Of a stretch of DNA of 64,000 bases, positions 23,710-35,999 are shown piece by piece. This DNA comes from Lateolabrax maculatus (Eukaryota; Chordata; Actinopteri; Acropomatiformes; Lateolabracidae): positions 6,396,501 to 6,460,500 of the forward strand of contig CM062196.1 in NCBI GenBank assembly GCA_031216445.1, in the 5' to 3' direction. Numbering within the stretch: the stretch's first letter is position 1; the number at the start of each line of letters is the position of its first letter. The notes below the pieces were generated by a model that saw only the letters and a list, made by a program, of their open reading frames with translations, was not told the origin of the DNA and searched no databases. A program made the translations under genes and the position numbers.

Positions 23710-26700
23710 TTGATGTTCAGATCTGCATGTATTTGTTAGAGCGTTAAAGAAATCTTGTGAAGTTTTTATAGAATCCCAAGTATGCCGACACACTTATGCA
23801 TTGTCTGAACTTGGGCACTTTACCTATAAAAGTGGTGATGGATATTTTCTTTATATTATTTAATGAATTACTATACATATTTCATAGTATAAGTGCTTTT
23901 TTTCCCCATTTAACATGTTGCAGTGCCGACATTGTTGGTTTTATATGTTTATACTGAACCTGCACGAATGGCTGTATATCTGTCTAGTCTTTATTTTCAT
24001 GTTTTGTTTTTGTTTTTCCTTGTTGTATCCTATTAATACATGCTCATCCAGTGACTATTAAAGTTTTATGGTGTTTTTTGTTTTAACTATGTTATTTGTC
24101 AAGATACTATAGATGTGTGTTTTTGTTTGTGCGGAAGTCATCCCACTTTTATGCTCACCTCTTTTTCGTTTGTGAGCGTAAATGCAAGCTTGCATTTGTA
24201 CACTTGATTTTGTTCTGATGGATGCTGGCACATTTACAGTTTCCATCATTTATTTTTGGTACAGTGGTTTTTATCCCTGACCTTGGTGCAGCTATTCTTG
24301 CCTCCCAAGTCTTACACGTGTTCCTGTTATTAGCTGTAATCTTGCCAGAGGAATCAGAGGATGTGAGATCATAGCCATCTTCTTGTCTGCCTCTCCTCCA
24401 TCCGCTCATCTTTTGTTCTCCATTCAGGGCTTTGTAGAGGAAGGTAGACAGTGAGTTGTACTGTAAAAATCTGGCAGAAGGGAAATGAGGAGACATTATC
24501 ACCTACTGATCTTGATACAGTACAAATTGGTTTTGCTAGGATACCTGCGATATACCACCTGTCTCTCTTCCCTTTCCCCCTCGCCCCCCATGATCCTTTC
24601 CCTTTTGTATTGTATCTCTAATCATCTCTCTTTTCCCATTTCATCCTGCTCCCTCTCCTTTCCCCTCGTCCACCCCCTTCTTTTCTTCCCCCCTCTCCTC
24701 TGAGACACCCATAAACAGAGCGCATATATCGCTGTCGCTACTCATTTCTTCACCCACCCATAAAGCTTGCTGACGGGTCATCCGTTTCCCTGCCAGATAA
24801 TGTTGTCTCCGTTGATTTCTACCTGCGAGAGAGACGTGTATATTACTGGCTGCCCTTTTGTCTCAGTACTTGGATTGTTAAAATGATGCCACATTATCAA
24901 TATAAATGAGGTGAGAGAGACAGGTAGCCCAGGAATTAAGATCGATGTATAGCCAAAACCAAACGAAGAGGGGTAGAATGAAAAATGCTTTGTATGCTTA
25001 CTGTACATACATCTGAACATACCCCGCAAACATTTTGAATGGAGCATACAACATGCTTTTCTTGGACTCACACAAATACATTGGTGTCTGCCAAATGCTT
25101 TTACCTATGCATGCATTTTCTTCAAATTTGCTTGCTAATTTTTGCTATTTAATTTACTAAAGAAAACCAAAAAAACATCAGATACAGCTTATAGTTTTGT
25201 TAAGAATTGCCACAACTTGCAGTGCATTTTGTTTTCAGTACAAAATCAAAGTGCTGACGAGTGGTGAGAGTAAGTCAAACAGAGAAGTTGTTGGCCATCA
25301 AACCAAAACAGTTAACTGAAAGAGGCTAAAACGCTTCATAAAGCTGAAGGGCGAGGTTGGTTGATAATCTTCTGGCGACCCCTTTCACATTATACTTAGT
25401 CACTTCATCCATTGTTGACATAAGGAATATTGATAAGAGCACCTTTTTAATGTAGCCTTTAGAAGTGTTAATGGTAGTGTCAAGAATACAGCTGACAGTG
25501 TGTGGCGTTTTTCACTTTGTAGCGAAGGCTCTGCTATGGCCGCCGGGTATCTTTCTACAAAAAACACGTAAGTGAGAAGGGTTTTGTGGTGGCTGTAGGT
25601 AGACACAAACACATATGCACTGACACTGATCTCTGCTGACGGGCACCACAATGCCAAGGCAAGGTCACAGCAGCTCTCTGTCCTGCCGTCAGCCTCCTGG
25701 GCATGCAGAGTTCAAAGGCATCTCCGCCTGTCTGTCTCTCTTTCGCTGGCCCCTATTTCTACTCAACATCCCCCCTCATTTTCTCTCTCTCTGATCAAAT
25801 ATAAAAAAGCTCAGACATTGTATTAGGAATATTGTTTTTTTGTTAATTTTGTAGTGCTAGATTAGCTGGTGATTACTGTAAATGCTGACTAGCTCTGTTA
25901 AGACCTGTAGCAGAAACCAGCCTAATGACTAAGCTTTAAATGGCCTGATTTAGCCATGCAGTCGAAATCAGTGTATTTTTAGTTCTTCAATCTGAATTTA
26001 TTCTAGGTTGTGTTTTTATTAAAAGGGTGATGACGATAACGATGACTCCAACAAGTCCTGAGGGACCTAGTGGCCTACTAACGGCTGCCTACACACACAC
26101 ACATTTAGACGTTTGTGTAGCCAAACGCACTCATGCAAAAAAAATTACTTTCTCTTACATTTATATATCACACAGCTGTTCTGACCTTAATTTGGTTTGC
26201 TGCTGGCTACAATGTGTCACAGCACCTTTTTTTCATACTTGCATGACAAGTGATTTTGATGTGAATTTGTGTGTGACAATGAACCAATGAAGTCCTTTTG
26301 CATCATTCTTTTTGTATAAATATGTGAAACAGTGCACTGTTCCCTGTGTATGCATGCATCTGTGTTTTTGGCATAGTATGACATGTAAGCTACATCTGTT
26401 CAGAGCCTCAGAAGTTCAGTCCTTGTTTCAGTCTCGCTCAAAAATGCCCACAACTAAGACCTCCAGACATATCCAGAGTGCTGACAGGCTCAAAAACCAT
26501 CTAAATATCGCATTAAGGGGAAATAATAGAGGAATTATCCTATAATGTACCTTGTCACAGGAATGGAAAGGAGGATTTGCATTAGACATCTAATCTCTTT
26601 ACCTCTGAAATAATTGGACTTCCAACTTGAGATCATCCCATCATAGATGTAGGGAGATTACCATTCGCTGTAGACATGGATGGGAAGTAAAGGGGGGATT

Positions 26701-27630
26701 GGAAAGAACACTGTGAATCTTCTAAGAAGGCACATGGATGGGCAGAGATTACAGAGATCTTTAAAGACATTAACCCTTTACTTTAACTCCAGTTGAAGAA
26801 GAAAGCTACAGAATTTGAGGTTTAAAATGGTATTCCTTAGGAGAGTATGCCACACCAGTAAGTGAAACGCATTAAACTTTGATTTTTTATTTATACATTG
26901 TTTTGTAAAGACCACACATATATTGCAGAGAGAGAGTTTCTAAAGTGCCCTAGACTGATGAAATTTGATCGTGGGCAGGTATAGGAGTGATGTGTTTTAC
27001 TTCTGACTGATCTGAAATTGCCTCTTGATTCCCCCGGTGCCATCAACAAAAGCAGGTACAGGCACCTATGGACATCTTGGTGCTTTAAAACTTTATCTAT
27101 ACATTAACTGCAGTGTGGCTTAGGCAGTTTGAGAAAGGCAGTTTTATAAAAGGTGTATTTTAATCCTGGTGAAGTGCAATATAGATGAAATGTATTTTCT
27201 ATCTGCTCTGGGGTGTTAGATTTAGATTCACAATGAGGCCTGTGTGTAATTTGGGAAAATTGTCACCATTTCCTCCCACTTTCACTGACAGTTCTGCAAG
27301 GTAAATCATGTCTGCCACTAGAAAGCACCAGTCTAGTTTATATTTAAGGATTCACATCTACATCTAAGTGTACCTACTACCTTGGCACATACTGTTCAGT
27401 TTTGTGTCTTTGCATTCCTGCCCAAAAAGATCAAATGTCTTTGATCTACAGTTGGATTATAATGCCAGTGGTAAATGAGCTTGAAATTGCCTTTCAGACA
27501 AGCGATGATCTCTGTAGCCTGGATGGAGAGAGTCATCAGACAGCAGAATGCTGCGTATTAAATGGTGAAAGATGGAGAGGAACACACATTGGAGCAAGGG
27601 AGGGGAAAGAGAAGGTGGAGGCTAATGTAT
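23710..27630. other. Intronic sequence without a recognisable gene
   Basis: AT-rich sequence with a pyrimidine-rich tract at about 24560-24710. No dispersed repeat was recognised and no ORF has a domain pattern. Confidence 0.55.
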
Positions 27631-27639
27631 ACCCTACAA

Positions 27640-27650
27640 ACACACACACA

Positions 27651-27698
<48 letters not shown>
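27640..27698 (+). repeat. (CA)n microsatellite with one AA interruption
   Basis: A CA run of about 59 nt, interrupted once near 27652. It is translated as His-Thr or Cys-Val runs in the ORFs of both strands, none of which is a gene. Confidence 0.95.
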
Positions 27699-27701
<3 letters not shown>

Positions 27702-27771
27702 CAGAGCGAGGAGAAGCTGTTATGGTGGGCTTCCATCCATCCCCTGCTCGGTACTGGCAAGAACAGAATGC

Positions 27772-27772
<1 letters not shown>

Positions 27773-27822
<50 letters not shown>

Positions 27823-27829
27823 ACACACA
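27773..27829 (+). repeat. (CA)n microsatellite with one TA interruption
   Basis: A CA run of about 57 nt only 74 bp downstream of a similar run, making a paired locus. Confidence 0.95.
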
Positions 27830-27974
27830 GCCATGCCCCCTAATAACCTCTCTTCTCTGTAAATCTGCTCACACACAGATTGGACTCCTGAGTCTGGTTC
27901 CTGGCTTCACTCACTGTGCAAATTGAAGCCTTCAGGAATCCCATTGTAACTGGCCAAAATGACCTAGACACAAC

Positions 27975-28007
27975 GTGTGTGTGTGTGTGTGTGTGTGTGC
28001 GTGTGTT
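27975..28007 (+). repeat. (GT)n microsatellite
   Basis: A GT run of about 33 nt with a single GC interruption. It is inverted relative to the two CA runs just upstream. Confidence 0.9.
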
Positions 28008-28009
28008 CC

Positions 28010-29190
28010 GCAAGTGTGTGCGATACTACTTGCAATATGTGGTTTGTGTAGGAGGAAGGTTTGCGATGCTAACTTTCTGTTGCCCCAGCAAATTTCCATA
28101 CTCTGAGCATATGGAGGTTTTTGCCCCTCGTACTTTATTCCCACACAAACTGTGTGTGCACATGATACAGAGCTGTGAGTTTAGCTGCTGCTGTAGCAAA
28201 TACTATAAAATACTTTGCTGATTGAGACAAAAACAAAAAGGGAACTTCTGTTGTTCACGATTAGGTGGAAATTCATGATATATTGTATCAGTTTGATATA
28301 AAGTGGCTGGAAATGTTTCCTGCCCGACACTATGTGACATGAATGTGATGGCCTACTGTGAGATATGATCCAGCCTCTTTCGGTCATGAATATCGGCACA
28401 GTTCAGTCTGCTGGCAAGCACTTCAGAGGAATGATTTCTCCACTGGTGTGCTCACGCTAATCTCACTCCACGGGCGAACAAAAGCACACAGAACAACCAA
28501 GGACGGGACACTTAACAGTACCTATTAAATCACCACAGAGGAAGGGTTTTACCGCAGAGTACAGTGTAGCTACCGCTGGAGTCTCCAGGTGTCTAAATGG
28601 GTTAAGGAATATACTTTGTGCTCATTATAACATGAATTTAAATGATAATGAGATCCAACTCAAGGTTTTAACCAACCGTAAGGAAACTGAAGCTGAAACT
28701 GTGTGTGATTACACATTGTCTTTGAAGTAAATTTAAGATATTATTTAAATTTGACCTAACTTGATAAGAAAAACACAACATCCCAAAATATATAAATGCA
28801 ACAGTTCTATCTGTGTTTATATGTGATTTTATTTTTAGAAGTTGGGGAAGCAACTGGAGCAACATTTCATCCATTACATCCAATTTGAAAATAAAAAAAA
28901 AATATTTTGGCTGTCTTCAATAGCTTTACGAAAATTAATAGAAAAACTGGTTGAGGGAACTGTTATTGGTCCTTGTCCGGCAGGATTGAGTGGAAAGAAC
29001 AACCGCTTCTCAGGTTGAGTGATCTGATCTCGCTTCACCCATGTGGATGGATGTGGATGGGGACGATTTTGCACCAATGAAAGCTGGATGCATTGCCACT
29101 TCAATCAATAAGCCATTAGCAACCAAAGAAGCAGACGCTGTCAACGTTTGTCCTGGAGCCCTCACCCTCACCTCCGCCTGTCAGGTTTTC
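28010..29190. other. Intronic sequence without recognisable features
   Basis: AT-rich sequence with a small direct duplication of 'atgtggatgg' near 29040. No gene or transposon was seen. Confidence 0.55.
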
Positions 29191-29199
29191 ATTTTGTTA

Positions 29200-29540
29200 G
29201 CTCCCGCACCTCTTTTGTAGATGCATCCTGGACCCAAACAGGTTGAACTTGTACCACCGGAGCCTCCTCTGAGCTATGTTCGGGATGTGCCTTCACTGAT
29301 GCAGTTTTGCAAACATGGCAGTGAGTCGTGAAATGAGATTTCTCTGCTATCATTACTGGGCCGGGAAAGAAAGCCACATCTCACTCTGAGTGAATGCTTC
29401 GCTGCTCTTCCCCTTTGCCTCTTCTCAGCGCAGGCATGTCTAACCATCACTAAGGCGGATCGATAGAGCTGAGCTCCGTAAGCTGCCTGCCGCCAATACA
29501 GGAAATACTGTATGCTGTAATGAGATGGGGATATTAAGCA
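29200..29540. promoter_or_regulatory. Candidate conserved noncoding block
   Basis: About 340 bp of complex, GC-balanced sequence within AT-rich intron, without tandem repeats and without a domain-bearing frame. The block was chosen by composition contrast only. Confidence 0.2.
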
Positions 29541-30568
29541 GTTAAAGAGGATGGTTTTAGCTAAGCAGTAGTAGGATGTGATTAGCGTAATAAAAAAAGC
29601 TTTGTTTGCATATGTTTTACAACAAGAGAGCCTTTGATCTCCTTAAGGGGCTGGTAGGCAGAATAAAAGCACGAGAGACTGTATCTCTCCCTCCTGTGAA
29701 AATGTTCCCTGAGCTGAGAGTTCATGAGATTTCTGCTGATTTGACAGTGTAGCTGGTAAGATATTGAGCTCCATTGTTTCCAATCAGTGGGATTGATTCC
29801 TCTGTCTTTCACGAGAGTACGTTAAATTAAATCACACAATTTCTTTGTGCAAAGAAATCAATTTATAGCATTGTCTTGTTTTCAAAGCACACTGGTTTTA
29901 ACTTTTCTCATTGTTAAGTATGAGTGCAGAGCGATGTAAAGGGGAATGTATGCTTGACATTCTGTATTGAATTGTTATAAATGATTCTGTTGGATCCCCA
30001 CATGAAACCGTGAACAACATTGTTTTTGCTAAGGGTAGAATTCTTTTTGAAGCAAATCTCAATCAATTGAACATCACATCAGAGCATCAGCAAAGATCTT
30101 TGAACGCATCATCCCCACCTTGCTTTTCTTTTTTGAGGAGGATGAAAGTACATGAAAAAAAAAAACTTTTTTCTGGATAATTTAGCAGTGTTCCCCATAT
30201 ACCCATATATTTGCCAAAGGGCATGTTTTGACATCAAAGGGCCAGCTGTCAGCCTTGAAGGGGTTTATGGTGATGGCAGATGACTGTGAATTGAATGACT
30301 TCCAAGACCTGATCAAAGATTGAGTCTAACATTTGGAGACAGTTTGGCACATTTCTGACTGTCCAAGGTCTATAAAGGCCACGAAATTGGCTTGTTAGAG
30401 AGTAGAGGTTGTTTTGAAACAGCAAAAACAATGATTTTGTTCTCCGAAAGAAAAAAAAGCACTTTTAATAAAAGCCATATTTTTGGCTCATTGTGCAACT
30501 ATTCTTCTATTTGCTTAATTTGCATAGTGGTTAAAAAGAAAAACTGAAAAAAAAAATAAAATAAAAAC

Positions 30569-30675
30569 TCCATCCAACTCCTTGAGGTGCATTTTGACAG
30601 AATTGGTACTGTCTTGGCTGGAGTAAAAGTCGGTGTAGCCATTGTCCGTGCGGTGCCAGACGCTTCCTGTTGCTC
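30569..30675 (-). other. Reverse-strand exon-like open segment of unknown nature
   Basis: On the reverse strand a 'ttattctgcag' acceptor-like sequence precedes an open frame whose codons mostly end in C or G, reading W-H-R-T-D-N-G-Y-T-D-F-Y and on to K-E-L-D-G. The composition looks more protein-like than other ORFs here. No GT donor follows, and the frame then runs into a poly(T)-encoded Phe stretch. I do not recognise the sequence. It could be a pseudogene scrap, a cryptic exon or chance. Confidence 0.2.
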
Positions 30676-31131
30676 CTGCAGAATAACAGGCTGTGATGCC
30701 ATGCCAAGCTATGGCAGGCTGTTCCCTCTGACCTGGTAAACTCTCCTGGGCTCCCAGTCTTTTTGCCTGAGGACGATCATCCATGGTGGATCTGTCTTTG
30801 TGTAATTAACAGCGGCTTTGGAGCATTTTGGAGAGGCTGATTCATTTAGGTGTCCCAGGGGTTTTATATGAATTGGGCTTTCATAGGGTTAGCAGTTTAA
30901 AAAAAACAAAAAACAGCTTTTGACGGAGCTAAATGTCGGCGTAATTTCCCATAAGCTGTGTCATTTGACTCCAACAAGCTTTAGATTTAGATGCTGGACG
31001 AAGCTTATTTACAAGATTACCAGAGCTCGCACTGGGCTTTTGAAAGTCACGTTTAAATGATTTATGTACCCAGAATATATTGCACTTGTTTGCTTTATGG
31101 AAGTGATAATGATGATAATACATTTTGTTAC

Positions 31132-31260
31132 TTCACATTCATTTGGCAGATGCCTTTGCCCAAAGCAACTCACAATAAGTGCATTCAGACTTCATAGGAA
31201 AAAACTAGAGCTAGATATGAAAAATTCAAAGTGCATCCTTCTCAAACAAACTAAAAGTGT
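31132..31260 (+). mobile_element. Degraded fragment of a common fish interspersed repeat
   Basis: The segment 'attcatttggcagatgcc' followed by 'cccaaagcaactcacaata' closely resembles the 'catttagcagatgcttttatccaaagcgacttaca' phrase found across teleost genomes. The 3' part is too diverged to delimit. Confidence 0.6.
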
Positions 31261-32000
31261 GTTCACTGCTACTGTGCAAGTGTTGATATAAACTGTTTAC
31301 ATGGTAAAACGATCTTTATTACCAGCAAAGTGGCACTTTAGAGGCTTCACAAATCCTTGTTGAATCTTTATTTTTATTCATACTCTTCTATTGTGTAATT
31401 GTATATTTACATAATTTGTCTGAAATCACTTTAGACACTTGTGCAAAGCTCCTGTCGAGGTTATATTCAGTAATATGTTCACTTGCATTCAAGGGGCAAG
31501 GCAGGAAATTGTCATCAGTGGCAAAATAAGTACCTTTTTCCTGGAGGCATCTATACTGATGGAGATGGGAATTACACCAAAGCCTGAATAAACCTCCTTT
31601 TTCTTTGTTATAATACAGAATTACTCAAATGTCTAACCCACCAAAGAAAAGGTGCTTTCATCCCTTTTATTGTATGGCTGAAGAAGTGGACTAGTGGTTC
31701 ACACACCAGGTACAATATGAAAGATTTATGGCGAACATCAAAGCATTTGGAAACTGTGTAGACTCTTTCAACTTGCAGCATGAATGTTGGGTGTTAACGA
31801 TGTGCTGGGAAAGTGAACTAACTATAAGTTATTTCAGTTTATTTGTTCTTATTTTTTAAAGCTTTTTAAATGACAAAAGTTCAACTTAATATCTGAAACA
31901 TAACACTCATTTGAGTGAGAGAGATGTCAGCTGGAAGTTTTCATACTTACGCTATCAAAGGTGTCTTACTGTACAAGCAAAGTATTACAGGCCAATTATA

Positions 32001-32105
32001 ACTGAAGTCCACTGAATTAAAGTGAGACTATGTAATAGACTATGTAAGATTTTTTTTTCTTTAGATAGTTAGTCTCACTTTAAAATTCATTTTCAAACCT
32101 TCAGT
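32001..32105. repeat. Imperfect palindrome around a T-rich centre
   Basis: The arm GAATTAAAGTGAGACTA (32014-32030) pairs with TAGTCTCACTTTAAAATTC (about 32069-32087), allowing a two-base insertion. An outer ACTGAAG (32001-32007) pairs with CTTCAGT (32099-32105). The centre holds a 12-bp tandem duplication ('actatgtaatag' then 'actatgtaagat') and a T run. It is possibly a decayed foldback element. Confidence 0.65.
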
Positions 32106-32188
32106 TTACAGCCTTCAACCTGCAAGTAAATGAAGTCAAAAAAGTGTGTTTGCATATAACGTTTTTTTTTTATTTTTTTATACAATTT

Positions 32189-32211
32189 AAAAAAAAAAAA
32201 AAAAAAAAAAA
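32189..32211 (+). repeat. Poly(A), 23 nt
   Basis: A long pure A run shortly after a T-rich stretch (32162-32180). No retroposed gene body was recognised immediately upstream on this strand. Confidence 0.9.
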
Positions 32212-32469
32212 TTCTATCAATTATTTCCTTACTTGAACATGAATAAAAGTCATTTGGTGTATCCCATGAAACAGAAGGATCTTTTTATAGCATTACCTTC
32301 ATAACAACAATATTTCTCTGTCTCTCTCTACTTTCCTGCCCCTCTCTGCCAAACTCTCCGACTGATGAGACACTGTGTCAGTGTCAGCAACCTCCTCCGT
32401 CACTCTCGTCTGCAGGAGTTTGGCAGTAGTCTTACTTAGTAATTTTCAGGACAGCTTGGATTGAGACAA

Positions 32470-32482
32470 CCCCCCCCCCCCC
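32470..32482 (+). repeat. Poly(C), 13 nt
   Basis: A homopolymer of C that is prone to sequencing-length errors. Confidence 0.9.
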
Positions 32483-33129
32483 TGCATTGGCTCGCTGATG
32501 ATGATCATGTTTGTGATAGTTGCATGTGTCAAAATGTCAATGTCGTACAATATGTCCGCCTTTTTGAATATTGCTGTCAGCATGGGGGAATTTACTATAA
32601 GCAGGATGGATGGAGCTCACACATTCAGGTGACATCTGATTGGTTTGAATTAAGACAATATATATATATATAATAATGTATTGAAATAGCAAAAACAAAC
32701 TGTTCTATCCCTTTCCTTTATAAATAAATTTTCCACATGAATGTCTATATACTCATAGCGCTAAGCATGTGTTTATCTTTTGAGTGTTTGCGGAGGGGTT
32801 AGTATGTTTGCCTTTGTCTCTCAGCTTTTGTGTACCGCGCCTTCTTTTTGTGCATTGTATGTGTTTCTGCTACGCCATCGTGCTTTCACACTTCTCAGCA
32901 GACGTTTCCGCCTCTCAGATTGCTCTTAGATCGATTTAATTGCAGCAGTATATTTACAAAGCAAAACAAGCAATTCAAGCAGCTATACCAAAACATCTGA
33001 AGCACTCAGCCAGCAGCCAGTATTCCCACCAAAAGTGTGGCTATGTTAACATACACATGCACTCAAAGGCTGTGAGCATATTTGAAGAGCGACACAGGGA
33101 AACAAGACCTGTTAAATCATTATAACCCA

Positions 33130-35680
33130 GAAAGTACGAAAGCAACAACTGTGTGTCTGCAGTGAATTACAATTGTATCAAAATGCTGCTGCTTTTGTGC
33201 TTTGTCTTTTCTCAATGGGATGTGATATGAAGTGGCTTTTCTCAAGTGTTTCCTGCCCCTTAAGTCGAATCTTTTTACTTACTCAGTCTCTTCACTTTCT
33301 CCCATTTTATTCAAAAGGAGTGAGAGCGATTTTTCTTACAATGCCCAACAGGATAGTTCTCGCTAGGTTCTCTGGATAAACTACTCTCTTCCTACTTTCA
33401 ATCAGGAGTAATGAGACCATTTGTCTCACCGTGCTGCATAAGAACAGAGCTTATCACTGTGTTTCCCATTAGAGGAAGAACAGCCTACTATCATAAATAC
33501 CTGTCAAGACAACTACACAAAGTTTTCAGCCTTTCGACAGCTCTTTTTCAGCTTTTTTCTTTACATTGGCCAGTTGCTCCTTGTTCATGTTTGATTCAGT
33601 TTGAGAAGGCTTTCAATAATTGATATTACTCAAGACTTCAGAAGAATATATTGGCAGTCAAACCAACAGTATCTGGAATTGCTGTTGAATTCTGATCTAC
33701 TTCACTAACTTTCTTTCACTCATCCTCTCTTCCTCTATCTTTTCTTACCCTCCCATCCCCCATGCCAGTGGTTGCGATCAGCAGAAAGAGGAGACAAGCC
33801 CCTGCATGGATGGAGAGATTCATTATCTTCTCCATCGCTGTGCAAATTGCCCTGTCTCTGTTCACATCTGATCTGTAGATAATTGGATAGTTCCTTATCT
33901 AAGGGACCTCCTAACTTTTCACAAAGAACTTTTGATTTTTTGCTGTTCTCATCACTACCGTGAAGTCCCACCTTTCTCTCTCTACTAATCCTTCTCTTGT
34001 GCCTAGGTTTAAGCCCCCAAAAACCGTCCCTCCCAAAGCTTTATTTTAAACTTCCAGGGATGGTCCTGTATTGTTAGATGGTGTGATTCTTTTGACATTA
34101 CTATTGTTGAAACTAAAGAAATAATAATTTGAAATTTTGTGTTTTTCATTCTGTTTGGGATTTAGACCCACAGTTTTAGAGGCAGTGATGGAAAAAGAGG
34201 CCCCCTACAGGACCAAAGAATACAGATGCCTTCATGAGGCGCCGTCAGGGGTTTTACACTCGTAACTTCGACCGCCAGCTTTTGTTCAGCATCAGCCATT
34301 ACTGCCCAGTCGTGACTTGCCCGGCATTTGAAGCTACATCCCTTACGCCTTGTTTGTGCTTGTCTGCCAAAGTGTTGTTGGGGGTTGTGTGTGTATGTGT
34401 AGATGTCTAGTCTAAATGATGGGGAGGAGGCCTTTTGTAAAGTCCAGGGCCCATGTTAGGGACAGAAAGGGGTACAGCATTAATCTAAGAGTTCAAGCCT
34501 ATAGTTGTCACCCTGTGCGGAGTGGAAGGGGTGAGGGAGGCTGAGACACAGACTTAAAGGCCTTTAGACTGAACAATGGCTGCCCTGTGTTTTGGAAAAG
34601 GGCGAGGAGTTCACAGTTCAACCCCTCACATCCTTTTCTTTCATTCGGCTCCCACTGCTCAAATCTTTTCTCACCAAGTGTCCACTTTTGACTCTTTAAC
34701 TTGTCCCCTATTTTTCTTACATTTACCTCTTGCCTTGCATACAGCAGCGCAGGATGAGTTTCTGTGTCTAGTGTTTTCTCTGTCAGAGAAAAGAGTCGTA
34801 TAAAGACAGTGAGACAGAAGGTGCTTTCACATGTGCAGCCTTTTCTGGGTTTGTAGTAGCAGTTGTCTGTGTAGATGTCATGTTTGAATAAGCAGCCACA
34901 ACATACAGGCGAATCAGCTCTGCCAATCTGACATTTCAAGATGTAACATTGCCGAACAAATTATAAACAGATGTGTGAGACATTAGCTGCTCAAATACAC
35001 AGGACCAATTTTAGAACATACCAACAGCCTTTAGCGAGTTCAGTTTGTGAAAAGAGGTTCAGCTGTAGAAAAATCCAAAAAATGTTCCTTTAAACACAAG
35101 TAGGAAGGTGTGAAGAAAGTGTTAGAAATTTAAACAAATTAAAATATGAACAAAGGAATCCTGTTTAGTCTGTCCATATGGACTTCCCTTAGTGTAAAGA
35201 CAGGTGGTGTAGCACACAACTCCTATTTATAGGCTCCTAACAGGTGTATCCAATAGTAAGAGAGAATAGAGCACATGACTTCTTATTGGCTTGCAGCGAT
35301 CATACAACATTGCACTGCGATCCTGTGAAGATTAAACAAAAGCACTGATTGAATAGATGTTTTTGTAATTCCCAGGAACTAAAGACACAGAAATAGCCAG
35401 AGAAAAGAAATAGAGTGTAGCCACATTTCCCAACAAGTGTGACAAAAAGGAATCCTTTGAGCAGATTGGTCAGGTTTATTTATGTTTTAGGTCATATTTG
35501 GCTTATTTCATGTGAAAACAAATAAATGCGTTTAAATTTTACAAGCATATATATTAAATGCTGCATTATAATACATCTTTAAATGGATACTTTACATGAA
35601 GAACCAACTGCACTACCAACTTTACTGGGGGGTTGTGATGGACAGATGCAGACAAGATTTGGGAGCGTAAAAAGACTCTT
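33130..35680. other. Intronic sequence; no gene called
   Basis: Contains a pyrimidine tract ending in CAG at 33768 (see findings). The ORF at 34508-34939 (143 residues, reverse) has no recognisable domain and overlaps a forward ORF. Confidence 0.5.
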
Positions 35681-35689
35681 TTCAGTTGT

Positions 35690-35820
35690 TGCTCGTAATG
35701 AAATTAAATCATTAATTGCGCTGGTCATGTAAAGCTGCTCATTAATAATTCAACAAGTGCTTTTCTACTTCCATTTATCAGATAATTTCGTTATCGACAA
35801 AAAGATTTTCCACTTCAAGA
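35690..35820. promoter_or_regulatory. Candidate conserved noncoding block rich in homeodomain cores
   Basis: A dense series of sites lies here: 'gtaatgaaattaaatcatta', then 'attgcgctggtcatg', 'cattaataattcaac' and 'atcagataatttcgttatcg'. This includes ATTA/TAAT cores and GATAA words within 130 bp. It is an inference from motif density. Confidence 0.3.
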
Positions 35821-35999
35821 GAGCATAAACATGTCAGTGTGGAGGCAAGTTGATCAAATTTGCTGTTTACATCCAAGCATTCTAATTTGGTATCATTTGC
35901 ATGGTGGTACTGTGATGGAAATGCATCCTGTGAGAGAGAAAAGACAGTTACTGAATGAGTGAGAGTCGTAAAAGGAGGGAGAAAGGGAGAGATAACCTC

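Noticed and set aside
27402..27926. The longest open frame in the window (174 residues, forward)
   Set aside because: It is mostly His-Thr runs from two CA microsatellites; equivalent Cys-Val frames exist on the other strand.
34508..34939. 143-residue reverse ORF
   Set aside because: No domain, no splice-supported start or end, and a forward ORF overlaps it.
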